Source of the DNA: Prevotella merdae
Lineage (GTDB): Bacteria > Bacteroidota > Bacteroidia > Bacteroidales > Bacteroidaceae
DNA: 64,000 nt
Assembly (NCBI RefSeq): GCF_900290275.1
Contig: NZ_LT985324.1
Location: 819,466-883,465, forward strand
Direction of reading: 5' to 3'
Part shown: positions 33,286 to 41,690 of the stretch, one piece after another
How positions within the stretch are numbered: the first letter of the stretch is position 1
Layout of the letters: every line of letters starts with the position of its first letter
Notes under the pieces: model-generated
Database searches by the model: none
The model's input: the letters and a program-made list of their open reading frames with translations, nothing else
Told to the model about the DNA's origin: nothing
Made by a program: the position numbers and the translations under genes

Positions 33286-34448
33286 CAGTCACGGACACGT
33301 TCTATCGCATCCTTTCCAAACACTCGAATATCACAATATACCTCATCCATGTCTAAAGAGGTAACAGGTTCCCAGTCGCCAGTATATTTACCATTCTCTT
33401 TCTTATGTTTCAATACTATACAAAAGTCAGGTTTTCCATAATTCTGCAAATACATGGGCAACAAATAGTTATACGATCTTTGTTTTTTATAAAACATAAC
33501 TGGTAAATTATGAATTTTCGACTCGTCTAACATTAGTTGCATCGTTTCTAACATTATTTCTTGATAATACTTAAAACTATTAACCGTACTATCCTCTGCA
33601 GATTTTTTTATGCAATCCTCAATCCATTTTTTTCTATTTTCATATATGGCTTGGGGGTTTGAAACTTCATACGACTTATTGAAGAAACTTTTTACAAAAT
33701 CTGTTGGAAGGTTGTCTATGCCATCTCTTAATATATGCAGCCAACTGTTTCCTTTTAATGTGTCTTCAAATTCTTTTAACACATCAATAATTTCTGATTT
33801 CTTACATAAATCTATTTTTTTATTATTTTCTTCTAATACACCTTTGATAACATCTTCTTTCAATATCTCATCAAAAGATTCTTTTTGTTTAATCCGATCT
33901 AGTATTTCTGAAATCTTATCTATTTTCGCTCTATGTTCTTTTATTATTGAGTTTGCTGTTTTAGGATCCATTATTTTTGGTGGTTTTATTGCATTTATAC
34001 ACAAAGACTCTTCACCAACCAACTCATTTTCAAATGAATCTCTATGGTTAATCTGCATTAATGCATTTTTTACATCAGAACTAGCTGTTTCAAAGATATC
34101 CTTTCTTGTCATAACAGAAAAACCTTCCGTAGGATTACCAACAAAATACAATCCGTTCTTTAATCCATTATATGTATCAGAAGTATATAAACCTGTAAAA
34201 AAAATCTTCAAATCACTATCATCATCTTCACAAATATTTATTGATGAATCACCTAATTGTTCAGAACTCCTCTTACCTATAAAGGTACATAACTCATATG
34301 TAGCATTCACATAATTACGCAACAATTTATGCGTCCATTGTCTATGAGGATCTCTCTCTACTTTTTGAAGTAGTGTATGAAATAGGCGTATGACATATGA
34401 ATTATTTTTTATTCCCAAGTAATCTTTTTCAAAAATAGTTAGTTTCAT
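33279..34448 (-). CDS. DUF3825 domain protein
   Basis: About 389 aa from ATG 34448 (MKLTIFEKDYLG); the longer open frame enters the upstream gene. The C-terminal 80 residues fit DUF3825 (YLLPMYLQNYGKPDFCIVLK, TSLDMDEVYCDIRVFGK), while the first 300 are helical and charged with a coiled-coil centre (KIDKISEILDRIKQKESF). The DUF is found near regulatory and RNA-related genes but has no known activity. Placed between a UDG-like gene and a WYL regulator. Confidence 0.65.
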   Translation of the reverse strand: MKLTIFEKDYLGIKNNSYVIRLFHTLLQKVERDPHRQWTHKLLRNYVNATYELCTFIGKRSSEQLGDSSINICEDDDSDLKIFFTGLYTSDTYNGLKNGLYFVGNPTEGFSVMTRKDIFETASSDVKNALMQINHRDSFENELVGEESLCINAIKPPKIMDPKTANSIIKEHRAKIDKISEILDRIKQKESFDEILKEDVIKGVLEENNKKIDLCKKSEIIDVLKEFEDTLKGNSWLHILRDGIDNLPTDFVKSFFNKSYEVSNPQAIYENRKKWIEDCIKKSAEDSTVNSFKYYQEIMLETMQLMLDESKIHNLPVMFYKKQRSYNYLLPMYLQNYGKPDFCIVLKHKKENGKYTGDWEPVTSLDMDEVYCDIRVFGKDAIERVRDWW

Positions 34449-34458
34449 TACTGTTAAC

Positions 34459-35121
34459 TTAAAAAAATTCGACAATAACTTCATGCCAATATCTCCAAGA
34501 GAAACCAACAGAAGGATGAGCAACAGATAAAACACTTATAGATTGTTTGGCGTTTATCCTATAAATCCAAGAATTTCCACCTATAATAGGCATGTATTTA
34601 CCTTCCTTTCCATTAGGTAAATTCTCAAAAAGCCTACGTCCCCAAACTATAATATAATCAGGTTGATATAGCTTTAAAATGGCAAAGAAGGGAGTCTTCG
34701 CTTCCTCATAATCTTCCGAATCACCTGACATTCGTGTTCCTCGCAATGGACGTTGGAGATAATTATAGAACATTAAATGGTTCCAAATGTTTTTACTATC
34801 TTCAAATTTTGTGACTGTATTAGACAATGCACGTTCAAACTTAACGAAGGTTCTCATCCAACTATACCGTTCTTCAGAATTTAAATAGCAATCCAGAACT
34901 TTTCTTGTAAACGATGATAGTTCTTCGTCACTTAAATCTTCATCACAATAGTGGCTTTCTCCAAGAACTAACACTCTCTTTCCCGGTTTTTCTTTCGTCC
35001 CAAGCACAAGCTCGCCATTATCGTTAAAGGATATGCCGTACCAATACTGGTCGCCCACAAAAGGTAGGAATTTAACACCTTTCCCTTGCAACTCCTTATC
35101 TATCTGTTCGTCTTTAATCAT
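34459..35121 (-). CDS. Uracil-DNA glycosylase-like protein B
   Basis: A 220-aa protein with the UDG-superfamily outline: KRVLVLGESHYCDE near the N-terminus in place of the usual GQDPYH-like loop, WNHLMFYNYLQ in the middle, PDYIIVWGRRLFENLP and the closing AHPSVGFSWRYWH (H-P-S motif). 34% or more of positions look shared with the neighbour at 35273 by eye. It could remove modified bases or act as a sensor of damaged or foreign DNA. Own promoter 35191-35221. Confidence 0.7.
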   Translation of the reverse strand: MIKDEQIDKELQGKGVKFLPFVGDQYWYGISFNDNGELVLGTKEKPGKRVLVLGESHYCDEDLSDEELSSFTRKVLDCYLNSEERYSWMRTFVKFERALSNTVTKFEDSKNIWNHLMFYNYLQRPLRGTRMSGDSEDYEEAKTPFFAILKLYQPDYIIVWGRRLFENLPNGKEGKYMPIIGGNSWIYRINAKQSISVLSVAHPSVGFSWRYWHEVIVEFF

Positions 35122-35190
35122 ATCTTATATATGTTGTTTATTTAGTAATGTTAGTTTATAACATACAGAGATTATTACCTCTGTCAATTG

Positions 35191-35221
35191 CAAAGATATA
35201 ACATTTTGTCGGTCTAACAAA
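35191..35221 (-). promoter_or_regulatory. Promoter for UDG-B/DUF3825/WYL operon
   Basis: On the minus strand TTTG (complement of 35218-35221), 19 nt, TATCTTTG (complement of 35191-35198). Full consensus; transcript leader about 60 nt. Confidence 0.8.
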
Positions 35222-35272
35222 ATATTATATCCTTATATTAATGCCATACAAATGTGTAGCACCAATAGTCTG

Positions 35273-35905
35273 TCAGATTGATGAAAGCAGACGTTTTATC
35301 ACTCTATACCAATAACTCCAGGAATATCCACCAGAAGGATGGTATACAGCTACGACCTTCACTCGCTTGCCATTGCGTAAGAGATAATATCCTGTAGCTG
35401 CATGGTAACCATCGACTACTATGTCGTCACCATCCTGCCATCGTTCGTTTGGCATATTGTTCCATAGTCGCTTACCCCAAACAATAATACATTCAGGCTC
35501 GTTCTCATTAATGACATCAAAGAAAGCATTAGCTGCCTGTTTGTATTGCGCTGACGTACCAGCCTTACGAGGACCTGTCATCGCCACTTGCAGATAGTTA
35601 TAGAACATAACAGAATCCCATATCTTCCGTCTCAACGCCCAATCGGTCTTCTCTCCAACAAGCGACCGTTCGAACTTCACGAAAGTACGCATCCATTTCT
35701 GGCGCTCCTTACTCTCATCGAGAAAGTCGCAGAGGACATTCTGAGTAAAATTGGCGCACTGCTTATATAGACGGCAGTTGCCGCAGTCGCAGCAACCTCC
35801 GTCACAATAGTGGCTCTCGCCCAATATCATTGTTCGCTTACCGAACAAGCCTCCATTGGCATAATCCTTACCAATATAAGGCATGAAGAAAATGTTGTTT
35901 TCCAT
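35273..35905 (-). CDS. Uracil-DNA glycosylase-like protein A with cysteine cluster
   Basis: A 210-aa paralog of the next gene: RTMILGESHYCDGG, WDSVMFYNYLQVAM, CIIVWGKRLWNNMP, YHPSGGYSWSYWY. It differs by an insertion with five or six cysteines (CDGGCCDCGNCRLYKQCANF) directly after the GESHY loop, which could bind zinc or an Fe-S cluster as in family 4/5 UDGs. Situated 30 nt after the glycine-zipper pseudogene, so its cassette context differs from copy 1. Confidence 0.7.
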   Translation of the reverse strand: MENNIFFMPYIGKDYANGGLFGKRTMILGESHYCDGGCCDCGNCRLYKQCANFTQNVLCDFLDESKERQKWMRTFVKFERSLVGEKTDWALRRKIWDSVMFYNYLQVAMTGPRKAGTSAQYKQAANAFFDVINENEPECIIVWGKRLWNNMPNERWQDGDDIVVDGYHAATGYYLLRNGKRVKVVAVYHPSGGYSWSYWYRVIKRLLSSI

Positions 35906-35935
35906 CGTTGAGTCTGTTTTAGGAAAGATTTACTT

Positions 35936-37065
35936 TCAATCGAATAATGAGAATATACCACGTACAACTGACGATCCAGCAATGCCACCTACTATACCGC
36001 CTACCATGCCACCGACAACAGTACCTACACCAGGAAGTAACGCTGTACCAACAGCAGCACCGAATGTTCCTCCGGCATAACCACCACCTATACCTGCGGC
36101 ATTGTTGGTTGTGTTCTCCACAAACTCACCTGCCGACATCTTGCCATTGCATAGTTTCACAGCATCAGGTATGGTTTGTGCAGCCATCATAATGCCGCCA
36201 GTAACCATGTTGGTACGCATTCCCTTAGCCAATACATTCTTAGCTGCTTGTCCCACAACCTCCTTACCAACAAGAGCAGAGGCTGCCTTTCCACTACTTG
36301 TTGACCCACTTGCGTCTTACAAGTCGCATCAATTATGGTTCGAGCGGAATGTGTAGCGGTAGCAGCTATGGAACGGCCTACTGTTGTACGCAACAACTGT
36401 TGAGTACCTACTCCCACAGCTAATGAGGTAGCACCCGACTTCACCATTTGCGTAGAAGCACACTTCAATGCTTCAGCATGACTCTTGCCACTACGCAAAG
36501 CATTGGCATACCCTAAAGCGAAAGAAAAGCCACATGTGATGGAACACGACACAGATTGTGTCTTTAAGTCAAACTTGACAGAATCCAACGTACCAGCCTT
36601 GGCTATATTAACAGCTTGGTCATAGGTACAGTTTCCCCTAACTACAATGTCTTTCGCCATTGCAGGGTCGCTTACACCAGGAACTTCACCGGAACGTATC
36701 TTATCTGCCATCAGCCGAACGCACTCATCGTATTGTTCCTTGGGTACCTCCAGCTTCATCTTTCCATAACGATATGACCCGTCGGAGAAAGCTGCACCAA
36801 TAGTCTTTGATGGAGATGCACAATACTTCGTCTGAATCTCTATGCCGTTACTGATACGGTCTGCACCGTTCAGGCTGTTGTCACGGCCTACTTGATCCAC
36901 CCTTTTTCCAGAAAGGCGGTCAGCCATAGCATTGGCATCTTCTGCAGCCCATCCATGTCCCTGCTTGTTGCGGTAACACGGATACTGCATATAGTTGTTA
37001 GTAGACTGTGCGCTGCTGGTAGCAGATGCGCGGTTAATCACTGTATTGATGTTGTTCTTTGCCAT
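35936..37065 (-). pseudogene. Glycine-zipper protein copy 2, frameshifted
   Basis: The first 260 residues follow copy 1 closely (HGWAAEDANAMADRLSGKR, GADRISNGIEIQTKYC). At 36288-36290 a T-run of three on the + strand should be four. Restoring it reads VVEKAASALVGKEVVGQAAK and joins the C-terminal frame (35936-36256, MGQAAKNVLAKGMRTN... to VVRGIFSLFD). As it stands the frame ends in nonsense (PLLLLVRRLWDKQ). Either an inactivated duplicate or a homopolymer error. Confidence 0.85.
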
Positions 37066-37164
37066 ATATATAATGTATTGAGTTATTCAAGTATTCAAGA
37101 TGAAAAATCTATCTACATAGCTTCCATACAAGCATACACATGCATAGAAGCCATGCAAGATGAC

Positions 37165-37350
37165 TTAGAAGAAAATGTGACCTCTTAGCAATGACGGAAT
37201 AGTCTTGGTACAGACTATACCAATGCCTCCGAGCGCCGGAACTGCTGGGACAAGTACGCTAGCTACTGCTGCGCAAGCACAGGCTACATGCACGGCTGTC
37301 ATCACATTCTCACTGTTAACTACACTCTGTTTTCTCTTGTTCTTTCTCAT
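37165..37350 (-). CDS. 61-aa hydrophobic peptide (copy 2)
   Basis: Starts at ATG 37350 (MRKNKRKQSVVNSEN); the longer frame from 37404 lies in the conserved leader. Hydrophobic helix VACACAAVASVLVPAVPALG and conserved end KTIPSLLRGHIFF, matching copy 1. Separated by 99 nt from the glycine-zipper pseudogene. Confidence 0.65.
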   Translation of the reverse strand: MRKNKRKQSVVNSENVMTAVHVACACAAVASVLVPAVPALGGIGIVCTKTIPSLLRGHIFF

Positions 37351-37582
37351 GAGTTGTTGGTTTTGTGTCAGCTTAAGCATGTATATATACCCACTCATTG
37401 CCAACGGGTTAGAAAAAATTAATTAAATATAAATAGTAGAACCCAACGTTTCATGTATCCATACAACACAGATGTCGTTAATGTCAGCCATTCTGAATAT
37501 CCTCAATATGTCAAAGAACTCTACAGTCTGTTACGACTGGATTTCTGATGCAAAATTACTCATTTATCCTTTAATGACCAAA
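37351..37582 (-). promoter_or_regulatory. Promoter and conserved leader of cassette copy 2
   Basis: Minus strand TTTG (complement of 37579-37582), 20 nt, TAATTTTG (complement of 37551-37558): full consensus. The leader of about 195 nt contains the blocks shared with copy 1 (TCTTTGACATATTG, ATATTCAGAATGG, TAACCCGTTGGC). Confidence 0.7.
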
Positions 37583-37713
37583 CATTCGAACAATAATATT
37601 GGTACCAGTTAAAGATATTTTCGGCACCATTCACAACAACCATATAACAAAAGACTTGCCTATATATTATTTCAGTAGCAATAATTCGAAGTTGAAATCG
37701 ATTTGATAGTACG

Positions 37714-37757
37714 ATAGCTCACTGGTGTCCATAATTGACATGACCCCAGTGAGCTAT
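37714..37757. terminator. Inverted repeat after DUF4112 remnant
   Basis: ATAGCTCACTGG (37714-37725) and CCAGTGAGCTAT (37746-37757), a perfect 12-bp stem with a 20-nt loop, just past the stop of the remnant. Probably its old terminator. The rest of 37583-38107 is otherwise gene-free. Confidence 0.55.
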
Positions 37758-37768
37758 TATATTTCTCT

Positions 37769-37865
37769 TTAGAACAGTGAACCAATCCAGTGGCCAAATG
37801 ATATAGCCCAAGAGATGACAAATAGTGTCATAACTAAGAAAAAAAGTATTTGTAGCAGATTTTCT
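37769..37865 (-). pseudogene. Remnant of DUF4112-like gene 3' end
   Basis: One minus-strand frame reads LVMTLFVISWAISFGHWIGSLF and stops at 37769. This aligns with the C-terminus of the intact DUF4112 gene (VVISWAISLGTMVWDWIVSLF). Upstream codons contain stops. It supports a past tandem duplication of the accessory region. Confidence 0.5.
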
Positions 37866-37991
37866 TAATAATCGTAAGAAAAAACCAATATTAGAATCAG
37901 ATTTAAGAATTATAGGTATAGCAACTAAGTAAGTAGCTTTCATTCAACAAGTTAACTATCTTATTTCGTTTTCGAAGTTATACTTCGAGCA

Positions 37992-38035
37992 ATCTATGCT
38001 TTCTATCAAACGTATCTATGCTTTCTGGCAAACGT
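37992..38035. repeat. 22-bp tandem repeat, two copies
   Basis: ATCTATGCTTTCTATCAAACGT followed by the same unit with GG for AT at positions 14-15 (37992-38013, 38014-38035), then a partial third. It adjoins the broken end of the VOC gene. Confidence 0.7.
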
Positions 38036-38107
38036 ATTTTTGCTTGCTTTCAAATGTCGATATGATTGCAAGCAAATATAATTTAAATGTATTTTACTTT
38101 TCATACA

Positions 38108-38245
38108 GTCTGCCTTCCATGATTGGCGATTCTCACGATAATGTTCGCTCACGATCTTCAAGCCCAACACTTCTGTATAGAACTGCTTTGATTGCTCATA
38201 GTCAGAGCAAATCACGGCTACATGATGTATTTTGTTTAGTTTCAT
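38108..38245 (-). pseudogene. VOC/glyoxalase family gene, truncated
   Basis: KLNKIHHVAVICSDYEQSK and FYTEVLGLKIVSEHYRENRQ are a clear N-terminus of a VOC-family metalloenzyme (about 125 aa when complete). After SWKAD the match ends and the frame runs on into unrelated sequence and the 22-bp repeats. Only the first 46 codons remain. Start is 5 nt from the YaaA stop, an old operon position. Confidence 0.75.
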
Positions 38246-38250
38246 ATATT

Positions 38251-39015
38251 TTATTTGATATATTCTCTTACGAAATGCGGATTGTTTGCATCGCCTAATT
38301 GTGGAGCGTATTCAAAGCCTTCGTAGCTGAAAGCGGAGAGCTCTTCGGGAGTGACGAGGCGGTTGTTAAGAATGAAGCGTACCATTGCTCCGCGGCACGA
38401 CTTTGCCCAAACAGCTTGCATCTTCAGTCTGCCGTCTTTTTGGAGCACATAGAAGAGAGGCTGAATGACCGTCACCTCCTTACAAACCCTCTTCCAGTCG
38501 AACAGATGTTCATATTCCTCCGTGGATAGATGCAGGAGGATGCCGTCGTCTGCCTTCACGCTATCTATTAGCACATCCGTCAGCCGGTCTTTCCAGAACT
38601 GATTAATGGGCTTGTCGTTTGTGGCTTCTATCGTGACGCAATGCTCCATACGATAGGGCACAATGCCGTCCATAGGGCGAAGCAGACCATAGAGGAAACA
38701 CGTTATCCAGAGATGCTTCTGGGCATACTCCAATGCCTCGTCGCTCAAGGTGTCGGCACGCAGATGCTTATATGCCTGCCCATTGTAGGCAAGCAGGGCA
38801 GGCATCTTCTCGGTTGCCATAAAGTTTTGATAGCGTTTCCAGTTCTCTGCCGCTATCTTCTGGCTGCAATCAAGCTGTCGGGCCAAATCGTCCACGTCCA
38901 TTCTTGCCATTTCCGCAGCCAAGGTGTCTGCCACGGTCTGGAAGAGTGGGGTGGAGATGGGCTTTCTGTTCGTCTTGCCGAACATTATCTTGGCGTTTGC
39001 TAATAATATCTGCAT
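38251..39015 (-). CDS. yaaA: Peroxide stress protein YaaA
   Basis: A 254-aa protein of the YaaA/DUF328 family: LLANAKIMFGKTNRKP start, ALLAYNGQAYKHLRADTLSD, LYGLLRPMDGIVPYRMEH, and SCRGAMVRFIL. In E. coli YaaA limits free iron and DNA damage during hydrogen peroxide stress. Cytosolic, full length. Confidence 0.92.
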   Translation of the reverse strand: MQILLANAKIMFGKTNRKPISTPLFQTVADTLAAEMARMDVDDLARQLDCSQKIAAENWKRYQNFMATEKMPALLAYNGQAYKHLRADTLSDEALEYAQKHLWITCFLYGLLRPMDGIVPYRMEHCVTIEATNDKPINQFWKDRLTDVLIDSVKADDGILLHLSTEEYEHLFDWKRVCKEVTVIQPLFYVLQKDGRLKMQAVWAKSCRGAMVRFILNNRLVTPEELSAFSYEGFEYAPQLGDANNPHFVREYIK

Positions 39016-39096
39016 GATTAGAAAATGATGACCTTTTTCTTAAGATTCTTTCATAATAGAAGTTAAGCCAAATGCTTATATTACCTTTATTGCAGT

Positions 39097-39615
39097 TTAT
39101 AATCCTTTGTACTTAAATATCTTGACCATATCCTTGTCGCCACCCACGAGTTGACTGCATCGGTTCAGCATTCCGGTGTCTGAGAAACCGCATTTCTCCA
39201 TGACCTTTCCAGATGCAGGATTTCCGGTGAAGTGGTCTGCCCAGATGTTTTCGAAATGCTTTACTTGGATGCAGTAGTCAAGCATCAGCTTCAAGGCTTC
39301 GGTGCAGATTCCCTTGTTCCAATAAGGCTTTCCTACCCAGTAGCCCACCTCGCAATCGTTTTCTCCGATAGGGATGTTGCTGGTTTCATGGGTGTAGTAG
39401 CCGATGCAGCCGATAGCCTCGCCTGTCTCTTTCAAAACAATTGCCCATGTCGTGTCATTATGGAAGTATGTCCGGATAATCTCCAGACTTTCTTCTACAG
39501 ACTTATGTGCAGGCCATCCAGCACGAGGTCCTACGTCAGGGTCGGAGGCGTACTTGAAGAGCGCCTCTGCATCCGATTCTTGCCAATGGCGAAGTAAAAT
39601 TCTTTCTGTTTCCAT
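39097..39615 (-). CDS. GNAT N-acetyltransferase (RimJ/RimL type)
   Basis: A 172-aa protein: TERILLRHWQESDAEALF start, GEAIGCIGYYTHE, EVGYWVGKPYWNKGICTEAL (acetyl-CoA-binding region), SGKVMEKCGFSDTG end. Probably acetylates an N-terminal or small-molecule amine; substrate unknown. Confidence 0.9.
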   Translation of the reverse strand: METERILLRHWQESDAEALFKYASDPDVGPRAGWPAHKSVEESLEIIRTYFHNDTTWAIVLKETGEAIGCIGYYTHETSNIPIGENDCEVGYWVGKPYWNKGICTEALKLMLDYCIQVKHFENIWADHFTGNPASGKVMEKCGFSDTGMLNRCSQLVGGDKDMVKIFKYKGL

Positions 39616-39654
39616 CAGATTATATCAATGGTTGCAGTTATTTACTATGTGCGC

Positions 39655-39765
39655 TTACCCCAGCCAATCAGTAAAGATAAGTATACATTCGTGCACCTTC
39701 TCAAAGAATTTCCCTATCCGGCGCTTGATGCCCTTCCAATATATCCCATTCTTTTTAATGCTCAT
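39655..39765 (-). CDS. 36-aa basic peptide (tentative)
   Basis: ATG at 39765, stop at 39655-39657: MSIKKNGIYWKGIKRRIGKF then FEKVHECILIFTDWLG. Amphipathic and basic. It is the only sensible frame in the 293-nt gap 39616-39908. No promoter was found, so the call is weak. Confidence 0.3.
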   Translation of the reverse strand: MSIKKNGIYWKGIKRRIGKFFEKVHECILIFTDWLG

Positions 39766-39908
39766 ATACTTAGTTATTTATTTTGTTATCAATTCTTATG
39801 AAATACGCCATCAGCGCAATATATCTGCAAAAATACAAAAAAATATTCAGAAATGTGATTATAGGGATGGATATGTAGAAGTGTCTTGTGTCATAATTAT
39901 TTTATCTT

Positions 39909-40655
39909 TCACTTCGTGACACGTTTTCTCGCCATGGCAGAGTTCAAATAAATTTGACTCTGCTCATTTGGCTTAACGAAAACCTTCAATGTCCGCAGAT
40001 ATTCCTTCTGCTCGGGCGTGATTCTGTAGCTCTCGATGGCCTTTTGGATGGTTTTGTTGTGCGTCCATGGAGCAAGGCGGCGTTGCTCAATGTAGGGAAT
40101 CGCCTGGTCCCATTGCTTGGCAAGGGCGGTAGCGAAGAACCAGGCTACCATCATCTTTACGTAATACTCTTCGCTCCTTACAGAGGCTGGAATTTCAAGA
40201 TATTCTGCCTTGAAGTCTTTATCCAGATAATGCGACATGAGCATTCCTATTCCAAAGCGACAAGTATAGACGTGTGATGATTTACTCCAAGTCTTGATCT
40301 TCGCCAACAGCTCCTCCTTGTGTTTGGCAAATACCTTCGGAGACATGATGTCGCAAACCGCCCAGTTGTCCACGAATGGCAGGAAGCGGTCTGTCAGACG
40401 GATGCATTCCTCGTAGTCCTTCACCTCGGAAATGAGTAGACCGTGAAGCATATTCTCATCGTAGTATTCGTGAGGAAGCAGCTGAAGGAATTCCTCGCAT
40501 TCTGTCTCCTTTGTAAACTCTTTTGCGAACTTGCGAAGCACGGGCACACGAATGCCTATGAAACTCTCCACAGGCACTCCCGGTGTCAGTTTGGCCTGGA
40601 AAGCAGCATACTGCTTATCCTGCATGGCGAACAGCCGTTCTTGAAGTGAAGTCAT
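39909..40655 (-). CDS. DNA alkylation repair protein (AlkD-like)
   Basis: A 248-aa HEAT-repeat protein of PF08713: GVPVESFIGIRVPVLRKFAK, FVDNWAVCDIMSPKVF, WSKSSHVYTCRFGIGML, EYYVKMMVAWFFATALAKQW. AlkD glycosylases excise alkylated bases. Stand-alone gene. Confidence 0.88.
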   Translation of the reverse strand: MTSLQERLFAMQDKQYAAFQAKLTPGVPVESFIGIRVPVLRKFAKEFTKETECEEFLQLLPHEYYDENMLHGLLISEVKDYEECIRLTDRFLPFVDNWAVCDIMSPKVFAKHKEELLAKIKTWSKSSHVYTCRFGIGMLMSHYLDKDFKAEYLEIPASVRSEEYYVKMMVAWFFATALAKQWDQAIPYIEQRRLAPWTHNKTIQKAIESYRITPEQKEYLRTLKVFVKPNEQSQIYLNSAMARKRVTK

Positions 40656-40700
40656 ACGTTCTTTGCTTTATAATGCAACATAGAAGGAGTAATTGCCTCT

Positions 40701-41561
40701 TTATTCTGTAGGTTTCACCACAGCTCTCCATTCCATAAACTGCTTGGTGGTTTCTCCGCTATGATGATCGAGGAAAAGACTGTGGGTGGTGTCGAGCGCA
40801 GCAATCGCCTGCATGTCCTCAGCATCAAGTTCGAAGTCGAAGAGGTTCAGATTCTCCTGCATTCGTTCCTTATGAACAGTCTTTGGGATGATGATTACGT
40901 CGCTTTGTAGCAGCCAGCGCAAGGCTACCTGTGCGGCAGTCTTGCCGTATTTCTCGCCAATCTGGGTGAGGGTAGGGTTGGTGAACAGTCCGTTCTGTCC
41001 TTCTGCCAAAGGAGCCCATGCCATGAGCTTGGTGCCAAACTCATCCATGAATTTTCGGGTCTCGTGCTGCTGGTTGAACACGTGTGTCTCCATCTGATTA
41101 ACCATCGGTGCAATCTCCATGTTGGAAGCCAGGTCTATAAGATGATCAGGGAAGAAGTTGCTCACTCCGATGGCACGAACCTTTCCTGCCTTGTAAGCTT
41201 TTTCCAAGTCACGATAGGCACCATAGCGGTCGCAGTAAGGCTGGTGGAGGAGCATCAGGTCGATGTAGTCGGTCTGCAGTTTGCGCAGACTCTCATCGAT
41301 GCTCTTCATAGTCTGTCCGTCGCCATAGTTGGAAGGCCAGACTTTGGAAACGAGGAAAATCTCATCACGATTCACACCGCTCTTCTTCCATGCGTTGCCC
41401 ACGGCTTCCTCGTTGAGATAAGCCTGTGCCGTATCTATCATCCGATAGCCCACGCTGAGAGCATCCAGCACGCAACGCTCACACTCATCAGGTTCCACCT
41501 GATAAACACCATATCCCAGTTGCGGCATTTCCACGCCATTGCTTAACTTTATCTTCTTCAT
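40701..41561 (-). CDS. Aldo/keto reductase
   Basis: A 286-aa (beta/alpha)8 NADPH reductase: GYRMIDTAQAYLNEEAVG (catalytic Asp and Tyr), IFLVSKVWPSN (Lys), LMLLHQPYCD (His), KVRAIGVSNFFPDHL, and IIPKTVHKERMQENL for NADPH binding. Divergent arrangement is absent; the AraC regulator gene lies just upstream on the same strand and may control it. Confidence 0.92.
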   Translation of the reverse strand: MKKIKLSNGVEMPQLGYGVYQVEPDECERCVLDALSVGYRMIDTAQAYLNEEAVGNAWKKSGVNRDEIFLVSKVWPSNYGDGQTMKSIDESLRKLQTDYIDLMLLHQPYCDRYGAYRDLEKAYKAGKVRAIGVSNFFPDHLIDLASNMEIAPMVNQMETHVFNQQHETRKFMDEFGTKLMAWAPLAEGQNGLFTNPTLTQIGEKYGKTAAQVALRWLLQSDVIIIPKTVHKERMQENLNLFDFELDAEDMQAIAALDTTHSLFLDHHSGETTKQFMEWRAVVKPTE

Positions 41562-41690
41562 ATTTGTAAAATCTTATAGTTGTTATTTTATCTTGTTATA
41601 TTCCTCATCGCTCACAGCCTCCTGCCACTCGTTGGATGTGTTCTCGCCAGGTATTTCAAAGGCGAGGTGGGCAAATATGCTTTATTATAT

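Noticed and set aside
37719..37943. 74-aa frame in the gap before cassette copy 2
   Set aside because: A different frame of the same DNA matches the DUF4112 C-terminus, so this frame is a shadow of a remnant.
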